Source: Polymorphobacter megasporae
GTDB taxonomy: Bacteria > Pseudomonadota > Alphaproteobacteria > Sphingomonadales > Sphingomonadaceae
Direction: 5' to 3'
DNA: 64,000 bases
NCBI RefSeq assembly: GCF_018982885.2
Contig: NZ_CP081848.1
Location: 2,542,001-2,606,000 of the forward strand
The translations under genes were made by a program, and so were the position numbers. The notes below the pieces were generated by a model that saw only the letters and a program-made list of their open reading frames with translations, had not been told where the DNA came from and searched no databases. Positions within the stretch are counted from its first letter, which is position 1; every line of letters begins with the position of its first letter. Shown piece by piece: positions 47,372-56,378 of the stretch.

Positions 47372-48274
47372 ATGAGCCGTGTTACCGAAATTCGCTACGT
47401 CGGCTACGCCGTCGAGGATCTCGACGCCGAGCGTAAATTCTACGCCGATAGCTGGGGCCTCGTCGAGGTTGCGTCGACCGACGACATGGCGTGGTTCAAG
47501 ACCCATGGCTCGGCCGAGCACCACGTCGTCCGGCTGCGCAAGTCGGAGGTCAACCACATCGAGGTCATCGCGCTTGCCGCCGACGACCGTGCCGATGTCG
47601 AGGCGCTCCACGACAACGTCGTCGCCGCGGGCTGCAAGATCATCCACGCTCCGCGCGATCTCGACGCCCCCGGCGGCGGCTACGGTTTCCGCTTTTTCTC
47701 TCCCGACGGCTTGCCGTTCGAGGTGTCGAGCGACGTCGCGCGCGGTGACAGCCGGACGATGGAGCGCTGGGAAGGGATGCCGGTCAAGATCAGCCACATC
47801 GTCCTCCACTCGCCCGACAACCGGGCGATGGCGGCATTCTTCACCGATGTGCTCGGCTTCCGCGTGTCGGACTGGCTCGGCGAGTTCATGGTGTTCCTGC
47901 GCTGCAACACCGCGCATCACCGCCTCGCGGTGCTGCCAGGACCGCCGCACCTCAACCATGTCGCGTTCGACATGCTCACCGCCGACGACATGATGCGCGG
48001 CGCGAGCCGGCTGCGGAAGATGGGGACCGACCTGCTGTGGGGTCCCGGGCGGCACACCGCAGGCAACAACACCTTCAGCTATTTCACGACGCCGAACGGC
48101 TTTGCCGTCGAATATACCTCCGAGCTCGAGGAGGTCGATTTCGACGCCCATGAGGACCGTGTCATCGCGCCGGGGCCGCACGTCATGGACCAGTGGGGGA
48201 CCGGGGTCGGCGGTCCGCAGACGATGCCGAAGCCGCACGTCGATCCGCGCCTGTTCCAGCCGTCGGACGTCTGA
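47372..48274 (+). CDS. Type I extradiol ring-cleavage dioxygenase (VOC superfamily)
   Basis: A 300-residue two-domain vicinal-oxygen-chelate enzyme with GAGGAG upstream. The C-terminal domain keeps a complete 2-His-1-Glu iron site: His142 (ISHIVLHS), His196 (LNHVAFD) and Glu247 (AVEYTSE). The N-terminal domain is the inactive repeat. It should open a catechol next to the hydroxyls. It follows the flavin monooxygenase and precedes a C-C hydrolase by four bases, matching a meta-cleavage route for a large phenol. Confidence 0.9.
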   Translation: MSRVTEIRYVGYAVEDLDAERKFYADSWGLVEVASTDDMAWFKTHGSAEHHVVRLRKSEVNHIEVIALAADDRADVEALHDNVVAAGCKIIHAPRDLDAPGGGYGFRFFSPDGLPFEVSSDVARGDSRTMERWEGMPVKISHIVLHSPDNRAMAAFFTDVLGFRVSDWLGEFMVFLRCNTAHHRLAVLPGPPHLNHVAFDMLTADDMMRGASRLRKMGTDLLWGPGRHTAGNNTFSYFTTPNGFAVEYTSELEEVDFDAHEDRVIAPGPHVMDQWGTGVGGPQTMPKPHVDPRLFQPSDV

Positions 48275-48278
48275 GCCG

Positions 48279-49436
48279 ATGTCGCTGTTCGAGTATTTCC
48301 CCAACTATATCTGGAACCTGTCGGTCGCGATCGCGCTCGAAAGCGGCGGGCGCATCGGTGAGATCATCGACATGTGCCAGCCGATCCGCGACGCAGCGGC
48401 ATCGGGGGCCGACGCCGGGACACCGCAGTTCATGGCGCGCTGGGTCGAGATGGCCGACCGGCTGACCGGGCTCGCCGACGAGGACGACAAGCTCGGGCGC
48501 GGGTTCTCGGCATCGGACAAGCTCGAACGCGCCGCACTCTACCTGTTCGTCGCCGAGCGGATGCAGGGCCATGGCTCGCCGGGCCGCGCCGATACCTATG
48601 CCCGCGCGCTCGCGACCTTCGCGCGCTCGACCGAACTTGGAGCGATCAACCGCGAGCGGGTCGAGATTCCGCTCGCGACGGGGACGATGCCCGCGCTGTT
48701 CACCCGCGCTCCCGGCGACGGGCCGAAGCCGGTCGTGGTCTATTGCAACGGCCTCGATAGCTGCAAGGAGCTGCTTTACTGGTCGGGCCTGCCCGAGGCG
48801 CTTGCCCGCCGCGGCATCTCGACCCTGTGCGTAGACCAGCCCGGATCGGGCGAGGCGCTGCGGCTTCAGGGTCTGCCGGTCGATCCGCACAGCGAGAGCT
48901 GGGCGTCGAGGGCGGTCGACTGGCTCGAAGCGAGGGCGGACGTCGATGCCGCGCGCATCGGCATGACCGGGATCAGCCTCGGCGGGCATTTCGCTCCGCG
49001 CGCGGTCGCTCACGAACCGCGCTTCGCCTCGGGCGCGGTTTGGGGGGCCAATCACAACTGGCGCGAGGTCCAGGACAAGCGCATCCGCAAGGAAGGTGAA
49101 AATCCGATCCCGCATTATTGGAGCCACGTGTTCTGGGCGTTCGGCGCGAGCGGCATGGACGACTTCCTCGCCAAGTCCGCCGAGATGGGCCTCGATGGTC
49201 AAATGTCGCGGATTAAGGTGCCGTTCCTCGTCACGCATGGGGCCAAGGACCGCCAGATCTCGGTCGACTACGCGCACCAGTCGTACGACCAGCTCGTCAA
49301 CAGCCCACGCCGCGAACTCCGCATCTTCACCGAGCGCGAGGGCGGCGTCGAGCATGTCGGGGCGGACAACATGGCGTTCGGGCGCGACTATATCTCCGAC
49401 TGGTTCGCCGACACGCTCGGGGGCCGCAGCGAGTAA
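48279..49436 (+). CDS. DUF1100/Ayg1-like alpha/beta hydrolase (putative C-C bond hydrolase)
   Basis: A 385-residue hydrolase with an N-terminal helical cap (to about residue 150) and an alpha/beta core. VYCNGLDSCKE forms the oxyanion region, GISLGG has nucleophile Ser233, Asp324 is in GAKDRQI and His359 in EHVGADN. The layout matches 2,6-dihydroxypseudooxynicotine hydrolase and fungal Ayg1, which cleave carbon-carbon bonds of 1,3-diketone-like compounds. After extradiol cleavage it would cut the dienol product. Not the MhpC type usual in meta pathways, which makes this operon unusual. Confidence 0.8.
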   Translation: MSLFEYFPNYIWNLSVAIALESGGRIGEIIDMCQPIRDAAASGADAGTPQFMARWVEMADRLTGLADEDDKLGRGFSASDKLERAALYLFVAERMQGHGSPGRADTYARALATFARSTELGAINRERVEIPLATGTMPALFTRAPGDGPKPVVVYCNGLDSCKELLYWSGLPEALARRGISTLCVDQPGSGEALRLQGLPVDPHSESWASRAVDWLEARADVDAARIGMTGISLGGHFAPRAVAHEPRFASGAVWGANHNWREVQDKRIRKEGENPIPHYWSHVFWAFGASGMDDFLAKSAEMGLDGQMSRIKVPFLVTHGAKDRQISVDYAHQSYDQLVNSPRRELRIFTEREGGVEHVGADNMAFGRDYISDWFADTLGGRSE

Positions 49437-49918
49437 TGACTTCGCTCGCCGATTATCTGCAGCGTGAGACGCGGCTGAGCATTGCGATCAATTCGGTGCT
49501 CAGCCTGCTGTTCTATATCGGCTTCTTTCCGCCGTTCGCCGCCGTTGCGCTGGCGTGGACCGGCGGGCTCGGCTTCGACTTCATCCCGCAATCGTTCGCC
49601 ATCACCCTGATGTCGGTCCTCGTCCCAGGCTTTCTCACGCGCCGCCGCCTCGCCGCAGGCTTGATCGCGCCCCTGCCGGGCCGGTCGCCGCTGCCACAGA
49701 TGCTGGTGTTGCGCGCGATCCTGATGGCGGCGATCGCTGCCGGGGTGGGCGCACTCGTCGGGGCGATTGTCGCAGCGGTCGGCGGAGCGGCGACGCTGCC
49801 ATGGCTTGCCGGTGCGGCGATCAAGATCGCGTATGGTGCCGCGCTCGCCGCGATCGTTACGCCGATCGGGGTTCGTGCCGCACTGCACGGCATTTCGCCG
49901 CTTATCCCGTCCCGCTGA
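49436..49918 (+). CDS. Small integral membrane protein, function unknown
   Basis: A 160-residue protein whose ATG overlaps the hydrolase stop by one base. About four hydrophobic helices are visible (residues 17-38, 50-70, 88-115 and 120-145). No recognised domain. It is within the catabolic operon between the hydrolase and the cupin, so a role in transport or a membrane-linked step of the same pathway is possible. It has no homologue I can name. Confidence 0.7.
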   Translation: MTSLADYLQRETRLSIAINSVLSLLFYIGFFPPFAAVALAWTGGLGFDFIPQSFAITLMSVLVPGFLTRRRLAAGLIAPLPGRSPLPQMLVLRAILMAAIAAGVGALVGAIVAAVGGAATLPWLAGAAIKIAYGAALAAIVTPIGVRAALHGISPLIPSR

Positions 49919-49936
49919 TCCCAACAGGAGCGAACC

Positions 49937-50500
49937 ATGTCGACAGCCCCCTTCCGCCGCATCGTCACCGGCCATGACGCGCAGGGCAACGCGATCATCC
50001 AGGAGGACGGCCCGCCGCCGCGCGTCCAGCGGATCGGCGGCGAAATCGGGCCAATGTTCTACGAGGTGTGGAACACCCGCGAGACGCCCGCGCGGATCGA
50101 CCGCGCGTCGGGCGAGCCCGCCGAGGACGGCATCAAGCTCGCGCCGCCGCAGAACGGCACCCGCATCCGCGTCCTCGATATTCCGCCCGAAGATACGCGG
50201 ATGGCGACGCTCACGCCCGAGGAGGCGGCGGCGCACTTCGCCGAGGTCGGGGCAGGGGCGGCATCGTCACATTCGGCGGGGTCGCGCCACGCGATGATGC
50301 ATCGCACGCAAACGGTCGACTACGGCATCGTCCTCGAGGGCGAACTCGTGCTGATCGTCGACGATGGCGAAACGGTCGTCCGCGCCGGCGACATCGTCGT
50401 CCAGCGCGGCACCAACCACGGCTGGGCAAACCGGTCGGGCAAGAATTGCCGGATCGCCTTCATTCTGATCGATGGCGCGTATGCGGACGGTCTAGCCTGA
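49937..50500 (+). CDS. Cupin-domain protein
   Basis: A 187-residue protein with AGGAG upstream. The C-terminal half is a single cupin barrel: MMHRTQTVDYGIVLEGELVLIVDDGE and VVRAGDIVVQRGTNHGWANRSG. Possible metal ligands are His (MHRT), Glu (LEGE) and His (GTNHGW). The N-terminal 85 residues are less structured. Similar cupins accompany FAH hydrolases and flavin monooxygenases in aromatic operons. It may be an isomerase, a hydrolase or a sensor; the function is not established. Confidence 0.8.
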   Translation: MSTAPFRRIVTGHDAQGNAIIQEDGPPPRVQRIGGEIGPMFYEVWNTRETPARIDRASGEPAEDGIKLAPPQNGTRIRVLDIPPEDTRMATLTPEEAAAHFAEVGAGAASSHSAGSRHAMMHRTQTVDYGIVLEGELVLIVDDGETVVRAGDIVVQRGTNHGWANRSGKNCRIAFILIDGAYADGLA

Positions 50501-50525
50501 ACCGCTTGATACAAGGAAACCATGC

Positions 50526-51485
50526 GTGAGACTGGCTACGCGGAACAACGGCAAGCCCGACGGTGAACTCGGGGTTGTCAGCAGTGACGGCACGCGAGCG
50601 CTGTTCGGCACCCCATGGCCGAACCTGCTCGCTGCGATCGGCGACTGGAGCCGCGCCGAGCCCGAACTGCGCGCAATGGCGGAGCGGGTCGAGACCGAGG
50701 GTGAGCCATTCGCATATGACACGGTGCACGCGCCGCTGCCGCGATCATGGCAGTGGCTCGACGGCTCGGCCTTCTCGACCCACGGCAAGCTTATGGAAGT
50801 CGCCTTCGGCACCGCGCCGATCGTAACCGACAAGCCTTTGATGTACCAAGGGATGTCCGACCGCTTTTATGGCCCCACCGACCCGGTGCCGTTCATCGAC
50901 GAGGCGGGAGGCATCGACTTCGAGGGCGAGTTCGGCGTGGTCGTCGATGCTGTGCCGATGGGGATTTCCGCCGCCGACGCGATGGCGCACATCAAGCTGA
51001 TCGTCCAGATAAACGACTGGTCGCTGCGTGCGCTCGCGGTGCCCGAGATGCGGACCGGCTTCGGCTGGGTCCAGGCGAAGCCCGCATGCTCGATGGCGCC
51101 GTTCGCGGTGACCCCCGATGCGCTCGGCGAAGACTGGCGCGACGGTCGCGTCGGGCTCGACCTGACGATCGAATGGAACGGCAAACCCTTTGGCCGGGCC
51201 AACGGTCGTGAAATGGATTACGGCTTCCATGACCTCGTTGCACATGCGGCCGGGACACGCGACCTTGTCGCCGGCACGATCATCGGCTCGGGCACCGTCG
51301 CCAATAAAGGCTATGCCAAGGTCGGGTCGAGTTGCATCTCCGAGCGGCGCGCGATCGAGATGATCGCCGATGGTGCCGCGACCACCGGGTTCATGAAGTT
51401 CGGCGACCGCGTGCGGCTCGAAGCGAAGCTGCCCGACGCCTCGGCCCCGTTTGGAGCGATCGATCAAGTCGTGGTGCGCCGGTAA
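50526..51485 (+). CDS. Fumarylacetoacetate hydrolase family protein
   Basis: A 319-residue FAH-family protein with a GTG start eight bases after AAGGA; ATG at 50522 is out of frame. The Mg-binding pattern is FEGEFGVVVDAVPMG (Glu-x-Glu) and INDWSLR (Asp). Such enzymes cleave C-C bonds of 2,4-dioxo acids or isomerise ring-cleavage products. Being last in the monooxygenase-dioxygenase operon, it probably handles a late intermediate. Substrate unknown. Confidence 0.88.
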   Translation: MRLATRNNGKPDGELGVVSSDGTRALFGTPWPNLLAAIGDWSRAEPELRAMAERVETEGEPFAYDTVHAPLPRSWQWLDGSAFSTHGKLMEVAFGTAPIVTDKPLMYQGMSDRFYGPTDPVPFIDEAGGIDFEGEFGVVVDAVPMGISAADAMAHIKLIVQINDWSLRALAVPEMRTGFGWVQAKPACSMAPFAVTPDALGEDWRDGRVGLDLTIEWNGKPFGRANGREMDYGFHDLVAHAAGTRDLVAGTIIGSGTVANKGYAKVGSSCISERRAIEMIADGAATTGFMKFGDRVRLEAKLPDASAPFGAIDQVVVRR

Positions 51486-51513
51486 GCTGAGCCAACTCCA
51501 TCGCAAGTGGCGT

Positions 51514-52635
51514 TCATCTGTCGAGTTTCACCCGCGCCGTAACCGACAGGCCCGGGCGCAGCAGACCGGCCCCAGGCTGGTTCGGATCGAAGCGGATGCG
51601 GACACCGACGCGTTGCACGATCTTGGTAAAATTGCCGGTGCCAGGTTCGAACGGCAAAAGCGCAAAGCTCGCACCCGACCCCGGAGCAAGGCTCTCCACC
51701 CGACCGTAGAGATGGGTGCCGGGCAGGGCATCGGCATCGATTGTGACCCGTTGGCCGGGGCGAATTTGCGCAGTCTGCGTCTCCTTGAAGTTGGCTGTGA
51801 CATACAGATCGTGGAGCGGCACCAGCGTCAGAAGTCGCGTGCCGGGCTGGACATAATCGCCGACGCGGACCTGACGGTTGCCAACGGTGCCGTCGATGGG
51901 GGCAAGGATCGTCGCGTGCCGGCTGTCCTGCTGGGCCAGGTCGAGTGCCGCATCGGCTTGGGCTGCGCGGGCACGGGCGGTCTGCAACGCCGCCTCGAGA
52001 CCGGCGCGCTTGGCGCGGGTCACTCCGGCGGTGGCGTCCGACACCGATAGCAACGCGCGGGCGCGAGCGGCATCCTGTTCGGCAGTCACGGCGGCGGCGG
52101 CATAGGTGTCGGCTTCGCGCCGGGCGACAGCCCCGCTCGCGACAAGGGCATCGAAGCGGCGGCGGTCGGCCCCGGCGCGGCTTGACTGCGCGTCGGCAGA
52201 GCGGATGGCGGTGCGGGCGGCGACGGTCTCCGACGATGCGAGGCGCTGCTCGGCGTCGAGGCTGATAATCGCGGCGCGGGCTGAGGCAACTCCGGCGGCG
52301 GCATCGGCAATCGCGGCGCGGGCCTGCGCCTCCTTTGCGGCAAACTCTTCGGGATCAATCCGGATGATCGGCTGGCCGGCGCAGACAGATTGGTTGTCGC
52401 GGACCAGTACTGCGGCGACGAGCCCGCGGACCTTGGGCGCGACCGACGTGGCGTCGGCAGCGACATAGGCGTCGTCGGTCGACTGGCTCGACGGTGCGGC
52501 GGTGATCCATAGCGCCCCGCCGGCGGCAATCGTGATCGCGACCACCGATGCCAATATCGTCCGGCGCGACGGGCGCGGCAGGCGCCGTCGCCGGGGCGTC
52601 GCCTCGATCGTCCCGCTCGTCGTCATCGCATCCAT
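51514..52635 (-). CDS. EmrA/HlyD-family membrane fusion protein
   Basis: A 373-residue periplasmic adaptor; the start at 52635 excludes a non-conserved extension to 52719. A basic cytoplasmic tail and one membrane helix (residues 28-48) precede STDDAYVAADATSVAPKVRG, the EmrA-type lipoyl half, an alpha-hairpin with Ala-rich coiled coils, and VGNRQVRVGDYVQPGTRLLTLVPL. It links an inner-membrane exporter to an outer-membrane channel. It is divergent from the EmrB-like and NodT-like genes, forming a tripartite drug exporter with them. Confidence 0.9.
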   Translation of the reverse strand: MDAMTTSGTIEATPRRRRLPRPSRRTILASVVAITIAAGGALWITAAPSSQSTDDAYVAADATSVAPKVRGLVAAVLVRDNQSVCAGQPIIRIDPEEFAAKEAQARAAIADAAAGVASARAAIISLDAEQRLASSETVAARTAIRSADAQSSRAGADRRRFDALVASGAVARREADTYAAAAVTAEQDAARARALLSVSDATAGVTRAKRAGLEAALQTARARAAQADAALDLAQQDSRHATILAPIDGTVGNRQVRVGDYVQPGTRLLTLVPLHDLYVTANFKETQTAQIRPGQRVTIDADALPGTHLYGRVESLAPGSGASFALLPFEPGTGNFTKIVQRVGVRIRFDPNQPGAGLLRPGLSVTARVKLDR

Positions 52636-52706
52636 CGTCGGACCCTTGCGCCAATCATATGACGAGCATAATATGACGGCTGTCATCCTACAAGAGCCGG
52701 TGCTGA

Positions 52707-54299
52707 ATGAGCGCGACAATCACCAGAGCGCCGCCCGCGGATCCGCTCGCGTTGCCGTTGTCGCGCAAGTATTTGATCTTCGGCATTCTCGCCTTTGGTC
52801 AGTTCATGGCGCTCCTCGACATCCAGATCGTCGCGGCGTCGCTCAACGACATTCAGGCGGGCCTTTCGGCAGGGCCCGACGAGGTGAGCTGGGTCCAGAC
52901 CGCCTATCTGATGGCCGAGCTGGTGATGATCCCGTTTTCGGCGTTCCTCGCGCAAGCGATGTCGACGCGCTGGCTGTTCGCGACATCGGCGGCATTGTTC
53001 ACGCTCGCCAGCATCGCCTGCGGCTTCGCGTGGAATATCGAGTCGATGATCGTATTCCGCGCCGTTCAGGGGTTCGTCGGCGGCGCGATGGTGCCGAGCG
53101 TGTTCGCGGTCGGCTTCACCATCTTTGAGGGCAAGCAGCGCGCGCTGATCCCGGCGATCCTCGGCATGGTTTCCGTGCTCGCGCCGACCCTCGGGCCGAC
53201 GGTGGGCGGGATCATCACCGACACGATCGGCTGGCGCTGGATCTTCTTCATCAACGTCGTGCCCGGCATCGCGGTGGCCGTGCTGACCGTCCTGATCGTC
53301 GACGTCGACCGCGGCGACCGGGCGATGTTCGGCCGGATCGACTGGTCGCATCTGATTGCTATGGCGGTGGCGCTCGCGGGACTCGAATATGTGCTCGAGG
53401 AGGGTCCGCGGAAGGACTGGTTCGGCGACCCCGTCATCCTGCTCGCTGCGTGGTTCTCGTTCGTTGCGTTCTGCCTGTTCGTCGAGCGCTCGCTCTATTC
53501 GAAGAACCCGATCGTGCGGATCTCACCGTTCCGCAACCGGACCTTCGCGTTCGCCTGCGTCTTCAACCTCGTCATCGGGTTCGGCATCTATTCGTCGACC
53601 TATCTCGTGCCGGTGTTCCTCGGCCGAGTCCGCGATTTCAACAGCCTGCAGATCGGTACTACCGTGTTCGTCGTCGGCTGTGGCCAGTTGGTCAGCACAA
53701 TCTTCGCCGCTTGGGCGTCGAACAATATCGACCGCCGCATCGTCATCGCCATCGGGCTGTCGGGCTTCGCGTTCAGCCTGTGGCTGACCTCGCATCTCGG
53801 ATCGGACTGGGGCTTTGACGAACTGCTTGTGCCGCAGCTTGTACGCGGGCTGTTCGTCATGCTGTGCATCGTGCCGAGCGTGAACATGGCGCTCTCGGCG
53901 TTCCAGGGGCCCGAGCTGCGCTCGGCATCCGGGCTGTTCAACCTGATGCGTAACCTTGGCGGCGCGATCGGCATCGCCACCGTCAACACCTGGCTCGGCG
54001 ACAACACGCGGATTCAGGCGCTGCGCTTCGGCGAGGCGCTCGCCGCGAATAGTCGCGGCGCGCAGGAGACGGTCGCCGCGTTGGCGCAGCGCCTATCGGC
54101 GGTAACTCCCGATGCCGCCCACGCGCTCCAGCTGGCACAAGCGAGCTTCGCCCGGACCGTTGCGCGCGAGGCGCTGACGACCGCGTTCGACGACGTCTTC
54201 CGCGTCATGGCGTGGATGTTCGTCGCGGCACTGGTGATGGTGCCGTTCTGCAAGGTGCCGAAGAACGCCGCGCCGGTCTCCCCCGCCGATGCCCATTAG
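52707..54299 (+). CDS. DHA2-family MFS drug exporter (EmrB-like)
   Basis: A 530-residue transporter with 14 predicted membrane helices. Early signatures: FGQFMALLDIQIVAASLNDIQAG, then WVQTAYLMAELVMIPFSAFLAQ, as in EmrB. It extrudes hydrophobic compounds using protons. The divergent EmrA-like gene starts 71 bases away, and the NodT-like channel follows within 10 bases of the stop. The ribosome site is weak (AAGAG). Substrate unknown. Confidence 0.9.
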   Translation: MSATITRAPPADPLALPLSRKYLIFGILAFGQFMALLDIQIVAASLNDIQAGLSAGPDEVSWVQTAYLMAELVMIPFSAFLAQAMSTRWLFATSAALFTLASIACGFAWNIESMIVFRAVQGFVGGAMVPSVFAVGFTIFEGKQRALIPAILGMVSVLAPTLGPTVGGIITDTIGWRWIFFINVVPGIAVAVLTVLIVDVDRGDRAMFGRIDWSHLIAMAVALAGLEYVLEEGPRKDWFGDPVILLAAWFSFVAFCLFVERSLYSKNPIVRISPFRNRTFAFACVFNLVIGFGIYSSTYLVPVFLGRVRDFNSLQIGTTVFVVGCGQLVSTIFAAWASNNIDRRIVIAIGLSGFAFSLWLTSHLGSDWGFDELLVPQLVRGLFVMLCIVPSVNMALSAFQGPELRSASGLFNLMRNLGGAIGIATVNTWLGDNTRIQALRFGEALAANSRGAQETVAALAQRLSAVTPDAAHALQLAQASFARTVAREALTTAFDDVFRVMAWMFVAALVMVPFCKVPKNAAPVSPADAH

Positions 54300-54309
54300 G
54301 AGCCGACCG

Positions 54310-55749
54310 ATGCGCCCGATCCTGCTTCTCGCCGCCACTGCTCTCTCGGGCTGTGCTGTCGGCCCGAACTACACGCCGCCACGGGTGGCGCTGACTCCTG
54401 CGTTCATCGGGGCAACGCAGATCGCAACAACGGCGGACGCGGACTGGTGGCGCGGCTTTGGCGATCCGTTGCTGGTGAGCCTGATCGAGCGGGCTGTTTC
54501 GGGCAACACCGACCTCGCTCAAGCGCGGGCGCGGATCGACGAGTCACGCGCCTTGTCTCGCGCGGCAGGCGCGGCGCTTCTGCCGAGCTTCGATGCCAAC
54601 GGCGGCGTGACCACGCTCAGCCAATCGCTCGAAACGCCGGTCGGCCGCGTTACCACCGCGCTCGGCGTCGCTCGGAGCTATACCGAATACGATGCTGGCG
54701 CACGCGCGTCGTGGGAGATCGATGTGTTCGGCGGCCTTCGGCGCGGGCGTGAGGCGGCGCGCGCAGATCTCGATGCTGCCGTCGCCAGTACCGGCGCGGT
54801 TGGCGTCGCCGTCGCGGCCGAGACCGCCAACGCTTATCTGACGCTGCGCGAGCTCCAGTCTCGGCTCGCGGTCGCAGACAAGCAGATAAGCAACGAGGCT
54901 TTGCTCGTCGATCTCGTCCGCCAACGCTTCGACCAGGGCATCGCCGCCGAGCGCGAACTCAACCGCGCCAGCGCCGCGCTCGATGGGGTACGCGCCAGCG
55001 CTGCGCCGCTGCGTGCGGGGATCGCGGCGCAGCTCAATCGCATCGACGTGCTCGTCGGCGAGCAGCCGGGCAGGAACCGCGCCGCCCTCGCGATCGCCGC
55101 CGCGATCCCCGCGGCACCAGTCCCTGCGGGCAGCGCCGCGCCTGCGGACCTGTTGCGCCGTCGTCCCGATGTCGTCGCAGCCGAGCGGCGTCTAGCGGCG
55201 AGCACAGCGCGCATCGGTGTCGCAGTCGCGGAATACTACCCGCATGTCTCGTTGTCGGGCGTGCTCGGCGTCGCCAGCCTCGGCACGTCGACGTTGTTCA
55301 GCGGCAATGCACTGCAAGCATCGGGCGGGGCAGGGCTCCGCTGGCGGTTGTTCGACTTCGGCCGCGTCGATGCCGAAGTCGCACAAGCGCGTGGCGGCAC
55401 GGCCGAGGCGCTTGCTGCATGGCGTGAGTCGGTCCTCAACGCCGCAGAGGATGTCGAGACCGCGCTCAGCCGCCTGTCCGAGGCGCGTGTCGAACGCGCC
55501 ATACTCGAACGGCAGATCGCCACGTTGACCACCGCCCGAACGCAGTCACAGGACGCTTACCGGGGCGGCGTCGTCGGCCTGATCGACGTCACCGATGCTG
55601 ACCGCGAGTTGCTCGGCGCTGCCGACCGGTTGGCGATGGTGAGGGGGGATGAAGCGCGCGCCGCGGTTGCAGCGTACCGCGCGCTTGGCGGCGGCTGGCG
55701 CGCAGATCCTGCTCCGGTCTTGGCAGCGGCTGCGGCAGGGGCGATGTAA
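54310..55749 (+). CDS. Outer-membrane efflux lipoprotein (NodT/OprM family)
   Basis: A 479-residue outer-membrane channel protein. AGGAG precedes 54310, and the signal peptide ends in the lipobox LSGC. The family pattern VGPNYTPP, WWRGFGDPLL and a late LLRRRPDVVAAERRLAA is visible, with two coiled helical-hairpin repeats. It would form the exit duct for the EmrAB-like pump. It is followed by a TetR gene six bases on. Confidence 0.9.
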   Translation: MRPILLLAATALSGCAVGPNYTPPRVALTPAFIGATQIATTADADWWRGFGDPLLVSLIERAVSGNTDLAQARARIDESRALSRAAGAALLPSFDANGGVTTLSQSLETPVGRVTTALGVARSYTEYDAGARASWEIDVFGGLRRGREAARADLDAAVASTGAVGVAVAAETANAYLTLRELQSRLAVADKQISNEALLVDLVRQRFDQGIAAERELNRASAALDGVRASAAPLRAGIAAQLNRIDVLVGEQPGRNRAALAIAAAIPAAPVPAGSAAPADLLRRRPDVVAAERRLAASTARIGVAVAEYYPHVSLSGVLGVASLGTSTLFSGNALQASGGAGLRWRLFDFGRVDAEVAQARGGTAEALAAWRESVLNAAEDVETALSRLSEARVERAILERQIATLTTARTQSQDAYRGGVVGLIDVTDADRELLGAADRLAMVRGDEARAAVAAYRALGGGWRADPAPVLAAAAAGAM

Positions 55750-55754
55750 CGAGG

Positions 55755-56348
55755 ATGCGATACGACAGCGAGCATAAGGCGCAGACGCGCGAGCGAGTCC
55801 TTAAGGAGGCCGCCGCGGTGATCCGCAGCGAAGGTGTCGACCGCTTCGGCGTCGCGCAGGTCATGGCACGCGCTGGCCTGACCCACGGTGGTTTTTACGC
55901 GCACTTCGCGTCGAAGGACGACCTCGTAACTCAGGCGATCGAATACATGTTCGAGGACCGCTACGCCGCATTCTTCGCCAATCTCGCCGACGCCGATCCG
56001 CGGGTCTCGCTCACGCGCTTCGTCGATCGTTATCTGTCGATGCGCCACCGCAATGCCCCCGAAGGCGGCTGCCCGGTGCCGGTGCTCGCCGGTCAGGTGC
56101 CGCAATTGCCGGAAGCTGCGCGCGCGCGGTTCAGGCTCGCACTCAGTCGGCTGAACGGCGGCGTCGCATCATTGCTCGAGCGCATGGGTTCATCCGATGT
56201 CGAGCTCATCGCCGCTGCGGTAATTTCCGAGATGGTCGGCGCGGTCGCGATCGCGCGGGTCGAACCGGACGATGTCAAGGCAGCGCAATTGCTTGGCGCA
56301 GTGCGCGCTTCGGTAGCGACACGTCTCGGATTAGCGGCCTCGAGCTGA
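55755..56348 (+). CDS. TetR family regulator of the EmrB/NodT-like operon
   Basis: A 197-residue regulator. N-terminal helix-turn-helix (TRERVLKEAAAVIRSEG, then VAQVMARAGLTHGGFYAHFASKDDL) is followed by a ligand domain with a Cys-containing GGCPVPVLAGQVP segment. The GFYAHFASKDDL form is typical of the NemR/YcdC-like group. It is six bases after the NodT-like gene, so it is likely co-transcribed and autoregulated. Operator not identified. Confidence 0.88.
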   Translation: MRYDSEHKAQTRERVLKEAAAVIRSEGVDRFGVAQVMARAGLTHGGFYAHFASKDDLVTQAIEYMFEDRYAAFFANLADADPRVSLTRFVDRYLSMRHRNAPEGGCPVPVLAGQVPQLPEAARARFRLALSRLNGGVASLLERMGSSDVELIAAAVISEMVGAVAIARVEPDDVKAAQLLGAVRASVATRLGLAASS

Positions 56349-56378
56349 GCCGGCGCAGTCTGCGCGAGCAACCCGATC

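Noticed and set aside
56352-56368. Short palindrome GCGCAG-T-CTGCGC between the convergent TetR genes as a terminator
   Set aside because: A one-base loop cannot form a hairpin, the arms are only six bases and there is no T tract.
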